DNA of 64,000 nucleotides from Providencia rettgeri (GCF_001874625.1 NZ_CP017672.1:1-64000); one strand, 5' to 3'. Shown: positions 1 to 9,813, counted from the stretch's first letter. The notes: a model not told the origin generated them from the letters alone. Program-made: numbers and translations.

Positions 1-939
1 ATGAATAATGCTATATCAAATCCTGCAATTCCTTGTTCTGTCGGTAAAATTCATCGGCATTATGTGCCAAAATTTTTAGGACAATTACCTAAATTAGTGC
101 CTGTGCGTCGTTTTGCGGCCGCGTTAAAACGGCATGATTGGAACCGAAACCCCCATATTTACCAACTGCGCTACAGCCGAAAGCAACGGATATCCGTGCG
201 TTCAGAGCGTCGCGAAACCTTTGATGCGTTAGCAATGGCCATGATTGCCTATGCGGATTACAACCCTGAAAGTGATGCGTTGTTCGAAGTAATGTGCTCC
301 GTAGAGAAGTTGGCGGAGTTGTGTGGCCAACTGTATCGCTATGACAGTGGTCGTAAAAGTTATGACCCCATCCTCCATGCTTTGCGCGATTGGGAACAAG
401 CTAATCTGATTGTCATTGACCGCGATTTTGATATCGAGGCCAAACAATACAAAGCCATGCGGATTTGGATACGGCCTGAATTTTTCCATGGACTCGGGTT
501 TTCTGCGTTAGAGTTGCGCGAAGTGGTGTCTAGTTTTAGCCGTTGGATGGAAAAAAAGGGATTAAAAGAGAGCTATCAAAAACGCTACGCCCAACATGTC
601 TTACGGCTTGCCCGTGCGAATGTGGCGTCACTCGACACTAAGCACAAACTTCGCAATCTGCTCAACAAGCTTAAAACCCTCGTGGTTGGTAAAGATGAAG
701 CGCTCAAACAAGAAAAGAAACATTTAGCTAAAGCGCTGAAGGAAAAGAAAGCGTTAGCCAAAAGTTTGGAAGCGCCAGAAAGCGCCGAACATGCTGCATG
801 GCGACATTTTGAAGCGTGGAAGGTGACACAGCCGATAGCGACGGTTATGGCCTTTGAGCGTAAAATGAAGACCTTGTACCCGAGCGTCCAAGGGCAGGCA
901 CTTTACCTGCATTACCTGGAACACTTGCCCGACTCCTAA
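1..939 (+). CDS. repA: IncFII-like replication initiator RepA, copy 1
   Basis: This 312-residue basic protein is probably the plasmid replication initiator. A winged-helix-like stretch (about residues 75-160, with YDPILHALRDWEQANLI) resembles the IncFII RepA family, and a Lys-rich coiled segment follows near residues 210-260. It is nearly identical to the copy at 35248-36183: by eye the two differ at about 25 positions, mostly at both ends, while residues around 30-130 are almost unchanged. An origin-like region and a finO-like gene follow. The start codon is the first base of the window, so its leader and antisense control region cannot be seen. The family assignment rests on motif resemblance and on the Tap-like leader of copy 2. 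Confidence 0.75.
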   Translation: MNNAISNPAIPCSVGKIHRHYVPKFLGQLPKLVPVRRFAAALKRHDWNRNPHIYQLRYSRKQRISVRSERRETFDALAMAMIAYADYNPESDALFEVMCSVEKLAELCGQLYRYDSGRKSYDPILHALRDWEQANLIVIDRDFDIEAKQYKAMRIWIRPEFFHGLGFSALELREVVSSFSRWMEKKGLKESYQKRYAQHVLRLARANVASLDTKHKLRNLLNKLKTLVVGKDEALKQEKKHLAKALKEKKALAKSLEAPESAEHAAWRHFEAWKVTQPIATVMAFERKMKTLYPSVQGQALYLHYLEHLPDS

Positions 940-957
940 TTCATCCCCCCTAAATTT

Positions 958-990
958 ACCGCCTTGACTGGCGGTGGTTTCGTTCGTTTT
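958..990 (+). terminator. hairpin after repA copy 1
   Basis: The arms ACCGCC and GGCGGT are followed by a T-rich tail 18 bases after the repA stop. The same hairpin follows repA copy 2 at 36201-36218. Confidence 0.55.
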
Positions 991-1643
991 AAATCTGGGC
1001 AGCCTGTTTTTAAACAGAAAAATCGTTATCTCAATCTCCCCATTCATATCTATGATGGCAGAGCGAAAAATTTCGCTCTTTATTTAACCAACTAACTTCG
1101 AATGCGTTTGTTCTCTGCAATTAACTTCGAATAGTATTGATATTTTATGGTTAAATTCGTTTTTAGGTTCTGAACTAAACGTCCTTTTTAATAAAAGGAG
1201 TTGCGGCTCTGCTTATTCAAGCCGCACACTCTAAAGAGATAGACCCAATAAAGCCTTCGCTTACAAGCCATAAATGGCTGTCGCTCAGATTACTGTGTCA
1301 ACATCGTGCCATTGCCCCCGTAAAGCTGGCCGATGGCCACCTTAACGCGCAGCTACAGCCGTTCATCGAGGCGTCGCCTCTCGCCCGTCTCACTGCGTTT
1401 TTCAAAGAGTCAAACAAGCAAAATAACGGTGTTAATATCAGTCGGCTCAATCAGGGCAAGGGGGAGATTGGGGCATTAAACAGCTCGCAACCGCTCCCGC
1501 GGGTCTCGACGGCCCTCACCTTCATTGTCCCTCTGTCACCTTTTTTGCCGTCTACAGCCCTTCGGGCGAGTGATTTCGGTTAAATTTCGTGATAGTCTGC
1601 CACTAATGTATTGACGCTAAACGTGATTTCGGTGTGAGGATGT
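991..1643. other. origin-like region downstream of repA copy 1
   Basis: No convincing gene lies here. Two direct copies of TAACTTCGAA occur at 1093-1102 and 1122-1131, 29 bases apart. The same pair with the same spacing lies downstream of repA copy 2. A hairpin with arms GCGGCT and AGCCGC follows at about 1205-1227. One frame stays open from about 1203 to 1582 but has no ATG, and copy 2 breaks it by a one-base change, so I read it as non-coding. IncFII-type RepA proteins act on an origin just downstream of their gene, which is why this is inferred to be the replication origin. Confidence 0.5.
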
Positions 1644-2192
1644 ATGGAACGCAAAAAATTAACCTTAAAGCGGGCGACAACAGAAAACGTTGAAGAAAGT
1701 ACAACGCCTGTTATTTCGCCTCGTCGTAAAAAAATGGTGGTTAATACACAGCGTAAAGCCAAAAAAACCGTCAAAACAACACCAACTCAACGCCTTAAAA
1801 AAGTGACCTCTCCGCCTGCGCAAAAACAGAAAGTGGTAGTCGTTCCGCCGACGCCGCCAAAGCAACATCTACCATTAGAAGAGGCGATTGCCAATATTTC
1901 AGCCTATTGGCCACAACTCTTTCCCGATGGACAACTTCGACCGATGGCAGTGGGGACACGAGAGGCCTTACTTGCGGACAAAAAAGTCCGTGAACTGCCT
2001 ATTTCGACTAAAAAACTGAAACGCAGCCTCGCGGCCATTAGTCACAGTGTCAAATACCGCACCACGATTATGCCTGGTGCAGTACGCTATGATAATGATG
2101 GTCAGCCTAACGGGGCTGTCACGGAATCGGATGTGGCCGATACGTTAAAACGCATTCAAAAACTGGTTAAACAACAATCACGACCCGCATGA
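1644..2192 (+). CDS. finO: FinO/ProQ-family RNA chaperone
   Basis: This 182-residue protein has a long basic, disordered N-terminus (residues 1-75, many Lys, Arg and Thr) followed by a FinO/ProQ domain (about 78-150). That domain carries WPQLFPDG, the LPISTKKLKRSL helix and the YRTTIMPGAVRYD segment, all closely parallel to F-plasmid FinO. FinO binds the FinP antisense RNA and traJ mRNA and represses conjugation. No tra genes are visible in this window, so the RNA partner is unknown. It sits downstream of repA and its origin, as finO often does in IncF plasmids. A broken second copy lies at about 36834-37109. Confidence 0.8.
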   Translation: MERKKLTLKRATTENVEESTTPVISPRRKKMVVNTQRKAKKTVKTTPTQRLKKVTSPPAQKQKVVVVPPTPPKQHLPLEEAIANISAYWPQLFPDGQLRPMAVGTREALLADKKVRELPISTKKLKRSLAAISHSVKYRTTIMPGAVRYDNDGQPNGAVTESDVADTLKRIQKLVKQQSRPA

Positions 2193-2576
2193 CAAAAAAA
2201 TCACTTCCCCTGTTACAGTTGAGCTGAAAAGTTTTATTTGGGGTTCTGCACCGGAACCGCCGGAAATTCCGATACCATTTATTTGATTTTTTTTATACAT
2301 ATTTATCATTATTAGGATGTACGATTAAGGTCCCATCAATGAGAATTAATACGTACCAAGCATATGAAACGTAGTAATCAGATTTTTTTTGCAAGAAACA
2401 GCTACTTTTTTACTGTCCGGTTAACCTCGGTCTTACGTACAAAACTCTCTAACCACCAAAATTAAGCATTTCGTAAATTTCGGCGGTTCCGGCGTGGAAC
2501 CCCGAAAAGATAAAAAACATTTGAAAAACGGACAGAAAATCGATTCTGCGTTATGATGCACAGTCTTTAGTGAAGA
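2193..2576. other. gene-free stretch holding a MITE-like element
   Basis: No gene is seen between finO and the Rpn gene. The only recognisable content is the inverted-repeat pair described at 2240-2503. Confidence 0.4.
2240..2503. mobile_element. MITE-like element with about 28-bp inverted repeats
   Basis: The left arm (2240-2267) starts GGGGTTCTGCACCGGAACCG. The right arm (2476-2503), read in reverse complement, starts GGGGTTCCACGCCGGAACCG, and both continue CCG..AAATT. The arms match with a few mismatches and a one-base gap. The 200 bases between them hold no ORF. This fits a non-autonomous element or the two ends of a deleted insertion sequence. The family was not identified. Confidence 0.45.
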
Positions 2577-2591
2577 GTGAGTGACCGAATA

Positions 2592-3530
2592 ATGAAACCT
2601 AAGCACACGCCGACGGCACATGATGCGGCTTTTAAAGGGTTTATGACGCAGGTTGACAGCGCAAAAGATTTTTTTGACATTCATCTACCTGAGCATATTA
2701 AAGCGTTGTGTGATTTCAGTACGTTGGCACTCACAAATTCCTCGTTTATCGACAAACAGTTGCGATCTCGATTATCCGATGTGCTCTATTCGGTGCAAAC
2801 CACCGAAGGTGAAGGGTATATTTACCTTCTCGTCGAGCACCAGTCGACGCCCGATAAACTCATGGCCTGGAGACTCATGCACTATGCTTTCTTAGCCATG
2901 AATCAGCACCTTCAGCAAGGTCATAAAACGTTACCGTTAGTGGTGCCAGTGCTGTTTTATCACGGTGGTCGTTCACCCTACCCCTATTCTCAATTGTGGA
3001 CCGATTGCTTTCCGTTACAGGATATGGCCAATAAATTGTATACCCAACCGTTCCCGTTGGTTGATGTGACAGTGATTGATGATAATGAGTTGGTGAATCA
3101 TCGCAAAGTGGCCGTGATGGAACTGGCGATGAAGCACAAATATTTACGGGATGAGTTTGACCGTGTTATCCCGCTATTGGCGCAAGCGATGAATCAACAG
3201 TATAATGATGATAACGACATCATCACTATCCTCAATTATCTGTTCATTGCACTGGACTCCCCCAACTTTGAACATATTGTCGAGCAATTGAGTGAACAGG
3301 CAGAAAGGCACAAGGAGGCAATTATGAATATTGCACAACGCTTACAAGATAAAGGCGAGAAAATCGGCTGGGAAAAAGGCCTAGAGAAAGGCATTGAGCA
3401 AGGTATTGAGAAAGGCATGCGAGAGGCTAAAATTACAATGGCTCGTAGCTTGCTCAAGAACGGTGTTAGCCTTGATCTTATCATTGAAAGTACCGGTTTA
3501 AGCCGCGAAGAGCTCATTTCCCTTCAGTAG
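2592..3530 (+). CDS. Rpn-family recombination-promoting nuclease/putative transposase
   Basis: This is a roughly 312-residue PD-(D/E)XK-type protein of the Rpn (YhgA-like) family. Diagnostic features are the start TPTAHDAAFKGFM, the central SDVLYSV and YLLVEHQS elements that hold the nuclease core, VPVLFYHGG, and a C-terminal tail of KG repeats (GWEKGLEKGIEQGIEKGM) ending in a LSREEL helix. E. coli Rpn proteins are DNA endonucleases that stimulate RecA-independent recombination. I start at ATG 2592 because family members begin MK..TPTPHD. A GTG at 2577 would add five residues. It is a single gene with a strong terminator after it, and appears intact. Confidence 0.85.
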   Translation: MKPKHTPTAHDAAFKGFMTQVDSAKDFFDIHLPEHIKALCDFSTLALTNSSFIDKQLRSRLSDVLYSVQTTEGEGYIYLLVEHQSTPDKLMAWRLMHYAFLAMNQHLQQGHKTLPLVVPVLFYHGGRSPYPYSQLWTDCFPLQDMANKLYTQPFPLVDVTVIDDNELVNHRKVAVMELAMKHKYLRDEFDRVIPLLAQAMNQQYNDDNDIITILNYLFIALDSPNFEHIVEQLSEQAERHKEAIMNIAQRLQDKGEKIGWEKGLEKGIEQGIEKGMREAKITMARSLLKNGVSLDLIIESTGLSREELISLQ

Positions 3531-3564
3531 TATCACCCTATTCCTTTGTCATTTTTGTGCTTAA

Positions 3565-3611
3565 CGCAAACGTCGCTAACTCAATGAGTTTAGCGATGCT
3601 TTGCGATTTTT
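3565..3611 (+). terminator. Rho-independent terminator after the Rpn gene
   Basis: A long stem (CGCAAA, TCGCTAA and CTC pairing with GAG, TTAGCGA and TTTGCG) is followed by ATTTTT. It lies 35 bases past the stop codon. Confidence 0.75.
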
Positions 3612-3945
3612 CATAACGGGGTCTTTTGACTTAAAGAACGGTTTGTCCGACACTTCTCTGCAATCCCTTGTCACTCAAGGCATTCACTCAAAAAATCAAT
3701 TTCAAAACTAGCAATAAGTTTATCTATAACTTTATGAATATTAATGATTTTATCCTTTCGATAAAATTCATAATTTCCAATTAAGTTCATGGTTAGGAAA
3801 CTGGATGAACGATTTAACGAGCCTATAAGGCTATGTTTGGTAGCAGAGTCTATTAAATGGTCTCTATATCGTATTTAAACTTAACCATGATAATGTGTAA
3901 TTGCGCTATTTTTAGCCAAAAACTGAAATTTTAGGCACACTGATC
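3612..3945. other. gene-free stretch
   Basis: AT-rich sequence between the Rpn terminator and the IS91-type remnant. I see no ORF, RNA or clear repeat. Confidence 0.35.
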
Positions 3946-4860
3946 CTAGGCTGCCGTTTGTAACCATCGTTTTTTAGCCATTTTATCCCGCCTTTCTGAC
4001 AGCAAAGTGGCCGCGTGTATGCCTTTTTCTGCACTCATAAATCGCAGTCGGTTTCCACATAAAATACATTGGTACGGCTCCGTGTTTAAAAATCCTTTCA
4101 TCAGTGCCGCAAAGCCCGGTTTTTCAGGAACATTAGGATGTATCATGTCTAATGCATCATACACCTTCGGTAATAAACTCCCGCGTTTACAATTAGCTAA
4201 AAAACCGTAATAACGGATCATCTTAAAATGTCGCGCTGGGATATGACTGACATAACGTCGTATCATATCTTCTTGGGTTAAAGTCTGTCGTCGGTATTGT
4301 TGGCTGTGGTGATCGTAATAGTGATGAACTACGGCACTCCCGCTGTAGTGTTTCAACTGAGAAGCCGAAATAGGGGGACGTTTAAGGTAACGCCCCAGAT
4401 ATTTCACATTGTGCCAAGCCCCTCGGGTCTTTTTGGCAAAATACACTTTTCAATAACGTTGAAACTGGACATTGAGGTAACGCTCCCATGTTGGGTAATT
4501 TCGAATATGGCCGAAACTAGGCAATTTATTGGGTTGTAACTGAAAATAGCTGTCTCGAAGGAGTCGAATGACGACACTATGCCAGACCTTTTCGATATCT
4601 TTCTTTTTAAAGAAAATCGGCTTCCAAATGCTGTACTTGGTGAGATCGTTTCGGGTGACTGATAAATGAATGTGCGGGTGTTGATTGAGTTGGCGGCCGT
4701 AGGTGTGGAGAGCGCAAAAGATACCGGCCTTGAGTCCAAGGCATCGAGCGTGTTTTAGCATAGCTCGTGTTGTACTGCGAAAGAGTTGGTTATTATCGAT
4801 AAAGCGGTTCCATGTATCGTCATATTTAAATAATAGTTTTGCAGGTCTGGGAATATACAT
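3946..4860 (-). pseudogene. IS91-family (IS1294-like) transposase, truncated and with one nonsense codon
   Basis: On the minus strand two pieces lie in the same frame. The first (4860-4450) holds the HUH-type core GIFCALHTYGRQLNQHPHIHLSVT. The second (4446-3946) holds the conserved YLGRYLKRPPI, RYVSHIPARHFKMIRYYGFLAN and C-terminal cysteine region. They are separated only by TGA at 4452-4450, where the family has Trp (QRYW), so a single base change broke the gene. The N-terminal zinc-finger part is missing and replaced by unrelated sequence. Y2 transposases of this group move by rolling-circle replication. Two smaller relatives lie at about 19470-19884 and 37110-37418. Confidence 0.85.
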
Positions 4861-5599
4861 AACGCAAAGTATAAAAGAGGAGAAAGGAGCTGCCTAGAAA
4901 TAGAGTGGCTCTGCCGCGACGCTCACGCCAAAGGCGTATTTATATTCATACATAATGATTATGGTGAAAAATAGTTTATTACTATAATGTTAAAAATATG
5001 TGGGATATGGTTAAAATAGTAATATTTTGTAATATTCAATTAAATTAGTAAAAGTGTGTAATAATTAATTATGAAAGAGGTAATATTGAAAGTACAGTTA
5101 TAAAGTTAATTCCTTATGAAATAAACTAATATTATTAGTACTAATTGCCATGCTAATACATGTTAATTGTTTCACTAATAATATTATTTGTAACGAAATG
5201 AAAATAAATACTGGGTAATTATATTTAAAATTCTACTTTTTTTGTGAGTGCATAAAATATATTAATATTTAAATACAAATTATATGTATGAAAAATAAAG
5301 AAAATAAAAATAAATAAGTGAATATTCTTGATTTTTAATTTGTTTTACCTATTGTTTTCCGTCTATTGATAGGTCATTTTAATTTTACACCATTAGTGAT
5401 TAAATCTACTATTACTCTTATTCAGCGTTGTAATGAAATTTTAAACATAGAAAAGTATGCATTAAAAGGATGTATTATTCATAAAGCGGATTATTAACTC
5501 TTTGTTGGTGTTTTTTTACTTATTCTACGAGTTTCTCACTTCATTTAGTTGTTTTATTTTAAGTCTCAAGCCAAGAGCTAATAAAAGTTAGGAGTTATT
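4861..5599. other. very AT-rich leader region before the fimbrial regulator
   Basis: About 740 bases with long A/T runs and no credible ORF. It precedes the regulator and fimbrial operon and probably holds their promoter. Such AT-rich tracts are typical H-NS targets, but this is inference only. Confidence 0.35.
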
Positions 5600-5869
5600 A
5601 TGAGTGATATTGATGAGATTTCAATACAGAAAAAAATTGGATTTTTTATAAAAAAAGCAAGGGTAAATAAATCATTAACAGGATATCAATTAGGTAAGTT
5701 ATTAAATGTTAGTCAGCAGCAAGTTTCTCGGTACGAGAATGGGATTACATCCATTGATGTTAATCGATTAAACCTGATCTTAAAAATACTAGATAAAACC
5801 TGGGATGAATTTTTATGGGATGTTATTAAAAATGAGGATTCACTTGGTGAACACTTTATTCTCGGTTAA
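5600..5869 (+). CDS. MrpJ-type HTH fimbrial regulator, first copy
   Basis: This 89-residue Cro/C1-type HTH protein (HTH about residues 25-65) has LTGYQLGKLLNVSQQQVSRYENG. The SQQQ(V/I)SRYE signature marks the MrpJ family, which in Proteus mirabilis adjusts fimbrial gene expression and represses flagellar genes. A TAGGAG ribosome site lies just before ATG 5600. It lies upstream of the pilin gene, whereas P. mirabilis mrpJ ends its operon. Two paralogues sit at 18038 and 20912. Confidence 0.85.
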   Translation: MSDIDEISIQKKIGFFIKKARVNKSLTGYQLGKLLNVSQQQVSRYENGITSIDVNRLNLILKILDKTWDEFLWDVIKNEDSLGEHFILG

Positions 5870-5919
5870 GTAAATTCACTTAAATTATTAATGGTGTTTT
5901 TTTGTTGTGAACTTATTTT

Positions 5920-5974
5920 TTTTCCAATTACTACTGAAATCCTAATTTCAGGGTAATTGGCTGTAATTGGAAAA
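5920..5974. promoter_or_regulatory. nested dyad between regulator and major pilin
   Basis: The outer arms TTTTCCAATTAC (5920-5931) and GTAATTGGAAAA (5963-5974) enclose an inner stem CTGAAAT/ATTTCAG (5934-5951). No T-run follows, so it is more likely an operator or mRNA structure than a terminator. It lies in the gap before the pilin gene. Invertible fim switches also have inverted repeats, but no fim invertase gene is nearby. Confidence 0.4.
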
Positions 5975-6075
5975 TAAATTAGGGTGAAAATAGATAATTC
6001 TTCTCTATTTTATTTAAATTATCTCAGCTCTATAGAGCGAGAGTATTATTATATAAATATATAAAGGTTTATAAT

Positions 6076-6636
6076 ATGAAAAAAGTAATTCTTGCAACTC
6101 TGATTTGTGGTGCAGCGATGAGTTCATCCGTATTTGCTGCAGATGCTGGTAAAGGAAAAGTTACATTTACTGGCTCAATTATAACAGCTCCATGTTCAAT
6201 TGCACCTGGTGATGAAAGCCAAGAAGTACCATTAGGTCAAATATCTAATGTAACTCTTGAAAATGGCGGTATGTCTTCAGCTCAACCTTTCAATATTAGA
6301 TTAGAAGGTTGTAACCTAAATGCGACATATACAGAAAAAGATGCTCAAGGTAATGATATAGAGAAAACTTATAACAATACTGTTAATGTAAGTTTTTATG
6401 GAACTGAGTGGAATGACACTGGTTTAATCTCAATTACAGGTACCGGCGCTGGCGCGGGTGTTAAATTGATGAATGATTCAGGTGACACTATCAAAATTAA
6501 TAGTTCTACAACTCAAAACTTTGTTACTGGTAATAATACATTGAGTTTCCAAGCAGGCCTACAAGGTGTTAAAGGTACAGCTGTAACTCCAGGCGTATTT
6601 ACTGCAGCAACTAACTTTGTTTTAACATACAACTAA
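6076..6636 (+). CDS. major fimbrial subunit, MrpA-like
   Basis: A 186-residue pilin with signal peptide (cleavage after SSVFAADA, about residue 21). It has the classic chaperone-usher subunit layout: GKVTFTGSIITAPCSIAP with the first cysteine, a second cysteine near residue 80 (LEGCNL), and the C-terminal beta-zipper ending FVLTYN. The fold is an incomplete Ig domain completed by donor-strand exchange, with the chaperone in the periplasm and the next subunit in the fibre. The RBS AAGG lies ahead of ATG 6076. It is first in the operon, after the regulator and a dyad, as expected for the major subunit. Confidence 0.88.
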   Translation: MKKVILATLICGAAMSSSVFAADAGKGKVTFTGSIITAPCSIAPGDESQEVPLGQISNVTLENGGMSSAQPFNIRLEGCNLNATYTEKDAQGNDIEKTYNNTVNVSFYGTEWNDTGLISITGTGAGAGVKLMNDSGDTIKINSSTTQNFVTGNNTLSFQAGLQGVKGTAVTPGVFTAATNFVLTYN

Positions 6637-6699
6637 TAAGTTATTTGTGAGGTGGGGAAAGATAGCTCTCTCCCACCTGTTATGTATAAGGAATATGGC

Positions 6700-7215
6700 A
6701 TGAAGCTTGTGTTTCAAATATTGGGGTTATATTTAAGTATATCAATATCAGCGGTAAGTGCTGAACTTAAAGGGATCCTTACCATGAATGGTAGTATCTT
6801 AGAAACCCCTTGCGCCATTGCGATGGAATCAATCGATCAAAGTATTGATTTAGGCGTGGAGCCAATAAGTGTTTTGAAACAATTTGGGCAGGGAACGCGC
6901 CATCCTTTTAGCATAAAGGTTATAGATTGTAGAATATCATCACTATCAGGTGAACCATGGAATACATTTTCAATAACCTTCTCTGGTCCTTCAGAAAATA
7001 ATAATTTCTTAGTTTTTGGTGATGTATCTGGTATAGCGCTCAGATTAGAAGATGAAAAAGGGCAATGGGTAATACCCAATCAACCTATATCCCTTGGAGG
7101 TATATCTCAAGGAGATAGGTTACTTAATTATGGGTTACGTATGATAAGTGATCATTCAACATTTATTCCTGGGAACTTTCAAAGTATTCTCAGCTTTAAA
7201 TTGGATTACTACTGA
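6700..7215 (+). CDS. minor fimbrial subunit, MrpB-like
   Basis: A 171-residue pilin-like protein starting at ATG 6700, which follows AAGGA at a good distance and gives a clean signal peptide (MKLVFQILGLYLSISISAVSAE). The frame is open upstream to 6652, but that extension lacks a signal. The body has LTMNGSILETPCAIAMES, a second cysteine at IDCRISS and a terminal FKLDYY. It sits between major pilin and usher, the place of mrpB, whose product in P. mirabilis is proposed to terminate or anchor the fibre. The role here is inferred from position. Confidence 0.8.
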   Translation: MKLVFQILGLYLSISISAVSAELKGILTMNGSILETPCAIAMESIDQSIDLGVEPISVLKQFGQGTRHPFSIKVIDCRISSLSGEPWNTFSITFSGPSENNNFLVFGDVSGIALRLEDEKGQWVIPNQPISLGGISQGDRLLNYGLRMISDHSTFIPGNFQSILSFKLDYY

Positions 7216-7269
7216 TAATAAAAATAAAACCATTGCTATTTAGCAAGTTGTTTTGAACAAGGATTTTTT

Positions 7270-9813
7270 ATGTCTTTTAATTCTATTACGCGTTGGCGTT
7301 ATTGTTCTTTGCATATACTAATAGCTGCTGCATTTTATAGCAGTGTTACTCCTCATGTATTTGCAAAAGATATTATATTTAATATGGATGTATTAGATAT
7401 TGAAGACAAAGAAAATATTAATTTAGAACAATTTTCTCGAGCCGGACATATTATGCCCGGGACTTATACTTTAGAAGTTAAAGTCAATCAATATAGCATC
7501 GGTGAATATTCTGTTCCATTTATTGAAGATAAAGAAAGTGAAACCGGAAGTCGTGTATGTATATCTCCAGATATAGTAGATTTAATCGGCTTTAATTCTT
7601 CATCTGTTAAAGATTTAAAATGGTCAAATTTAGAAAATAAAGATAAATGTTGGGATCCTTCAAATTTACCTGGAGTTACACTTACTGGTGATTTAGCTAC
7701 ATCATCTTTATTGATTAATATACCACAAGCTTATTTAGAATATAGTTCTCCAGATTGGGATCCTCCTTCTCGGTGGGATAATGGAGTTAATGCATTCCTG
7801 TTCGATTATAACTTAAATGGTAGTATAATGGACACGAAAAAAGTCAACCAAAAAACCTATATATTATCCGGAAATGGGGTTGCTGGCATTAATTTAGGGG
7901 CTTGGCGTTTTCGTGGTGATTGGCAAGCTGAATCTAGCCATATTACGGGAAAAAATAGTCAATCAAATACCGATATGACATGGAATCGTTTCTATGCCTA
8001 TCGTGCTTTAACCGCTTTAAAAGCTAAATTAACGTTAGGTGAAGATTATTTTGATTCAGGAGTTTTTGATTCATTTCGATTTATTGGGGCTGCAATTCGT
8101 ACTGATTTAAATATGGTTCCTCCAAATCTAAGAGGGTATGCTCCAGAAATTACAGGTACGGCAAGAACAAATGCCACCGTGACAGTTCGTCAGCAAGGTC
8201 GTGTTATTTATGAAGCACAAGTACCGCAAGGTCCTTTCCGCATTCAAGATCTTTCGGATGCTCTTAGTGGGACTCTAAATGTAACTGTCGCAGAGCAAGA
8301 TGGAACAACTCAAGAATTTAATGTTGATACTGCTAACTTACCATTCTTAACTCGCCCAGGGCAAGTTCAATATAAACTTGCGGTAGGACAACCAACTGAT
8401 TATGAACGCCATAGTCAGGGTGAAAATTTTGCTTCAGGTGAATTTTCATGGGGGATAGCAAATGGATGGTCATTATTTGGTGGTTTTTTAGGTAGCCAGC
8501 GTTATCAAGCATTATCAGTTGGCTTAGGTAGAGATTTGCTAGCATTAGGTGCGTTGTCTTTTGATATAACTCAATCTCGATCTAAACTACCAGACCAGCC
8601 AACCTTAAATGGTGGTTCATATCGATTAAGTTATTCGAAAAATTTTGAAGAATATAACAGTCAGGTAACGTTTGCAGGATATCGCTTCTCTGAGAAAGAT
8701 TTCATGAGTATGAATGATTTTTTAGAGTCTAAAAAATCTGGAATTCATTTTGGTGGTAGCAAAGAGCTATATACTCTGTCATTTAATAAAAATTTCGTAG
8801 ATGCTGGTTTATCTCTATATTTAAGTTATAACCACCAAACATATTGGGATAGACCTGAAAATAACTATTATAATTTAATGTTATCAAAATATTTTGATTT
8901 GGGTGATTTTAAGAATATAAGCGCTTCTTTATCTTTAAACCGCCAAGTTAATCAGGGAGTTAATGATGATAGTGCTTATCTTTCTTTATCTATTCCTTGG
9001 GGTAGTCGTAGTAGTATAAGTTACACCATGGATGTCAGAGATAAGCGTAAAGGCGGTATAAATAATAGGGCGTCTTATTATAATAGCCCTACAGATAGAT
9101 TTTCCTACCAAATAAGCGCAGGGGAGAATAGAAGAGGAACATCAACCAGTGGATTCGTTTCTTATCAAGGAGATGATGTATTCCTCTCTGGTAATGCTAG
9201 CTATATAACTAGTGATTATCAAGCTGTAGGTTTTTCTGCTAATGGTGGAGTAACATTAACTCCTGATGGCGGCGCTTTACATCGTGGGGGAGAATTAGGT
9301 GGTACGAGATTACTTGTTGATACTGATGGTGCGGCTAATGTGCCAATTCTAGGTGTTGGGGCTCCTGTTAAGTCAAACCATTTTGGTAAAGCAGTAATAA
9401 CCAATGTGAACAGTTACTATCGTAATATTGCCCAAGTAGATTTAAATAATCTACCAGATAACGTTGATGCGGAGCAGTCGGTAGTTCAAGCAACTTTAAC
9501 TGAAGGGGCAGTTGGATACCGTAAATTCAATGTATTGTCTGGTGCGAAAGCTATGGTTGTGATTCGTTTACAAAATGGTAGTTTTCCTCCTTTTGGTGCA
9601 CAGGTGAAAAATTCTGAAGGTAAGAACACCGGTATTGTTGCTGATAGTGGAAATACCTATTTAAGTGGTATTGTCCCTATGGGCAAAATGACGGTATCGT
9701 GGGGTGTGGAAGGAGCTTGTAGTATTTCTTTCCCTCAGAAATTACCAAGCTTAGAGCAATCAATACTATTACCATGTGAAAATATTCCCTCAGAGACAAC
9801 TAAAAAAATGTAG
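7270..9813 (+). CDS. fimbrial outer-membrane usher, MrpC/PapC-like
   Basis: This 847-residue usher exports and orders pilin subunits across the outer membrane. After a signal peptide (cut near VFAKD) comes the N-terminal chaperone-binding domain (FNMDVLDIEDKENINLEQFSRAG..PGTY), with paired cysteines near residues 97 and 117. The 24-strand barrel with plug (WRFRGDWQ, LRGYAPEITGTA, RTNATVTVRQ) follows, then two C-terminal domains (FPPFGAQV, GNTYLSGI, CSISFP). Length and order match the family. AAGGA lies before ATG 7270. It lies between the minor pilin and the chaperone. Confidence 0.93.
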   Translation: MSFNSITRWRYCSLHILIAAAFYSSVTPHVFAKDIIFNMDVLDIEDKENINLEQFSRAGHIMPGTYTLEVKVNQYSIGEYSVPFIEDKESETGSRVCISPDIVDLIGFNSSSVKDLKWSNLENKDKCWDPSNLPGVTLTGDLATSSLLINIPQAYLEYSSPDWDPPSRWDNGVNAFLFDYNLNGSIMDTKKVNQKTYILSGNGVAGINLGAWRFRGDWQAESSHITGKNSQSNTDMTWNRFYAYRALTALKAKLTLGEDYFDSGVFDSFRFIGAAIRTDLNMVPPNLRGYAPEITGTARTNATVTVRQQGRVIYEAQVPQGPFRIQDLSDALSGTLNVTVAEQDGTTQEFNVDTANLPFLTRPGQVQYKLAVGQPTDYERHSQGENFASGEFSWGIANGWSLFGGFLGSQRYQALSVGLGRDLLALGALSFDITQSRSKLPDQPTLNGGSYRLSYSKNFEEYNSQVTFAGYRFSEKDFMSMNDFLESKKSGIHFGGSKELYTLSFNKNFVDAGLSLYLSYNHQTYWDRPENNYYNLMLSKYFDLGDFKNISASLSLNRQVNQGVNDDSAYLSLSIPWGSRSSISYTMDVRDKRKGGINNRASYYNSPTDRFSYQISAGENRRGTSTSGFVSYQGDDVFLSGNASYITSDYQAVGFSANGGVTLTPDGGALHRGGELGGTRLLVDTDGAANVPILGVGAPVKSNHFGKAVITNVNSYYRNIAQVDLNNLPDNVDAEQSVVQATLTEGAVGYRKFNVLSGAKAMVVIRLQNGSFPPFGAQVKNSEGKNTGIVADSGNTYLSGIVPMGKMTVSWGVEGACSISFPQKLPSLEQSILLPCENIPSETTKKM

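Noticed and set aside
1203..1582. Long open frame downstream of repA copy 1
   Set aside because: No ATG start, and the equivalent region after repA copy 2 is broken by a single-base change although the DNA is otherwise almost identical.
5920..5974. Invertible fim-type promoter switch
   Set aside because: No fim-type invertase gene stands nearby and the repeat arms are only about 30 bases apart.
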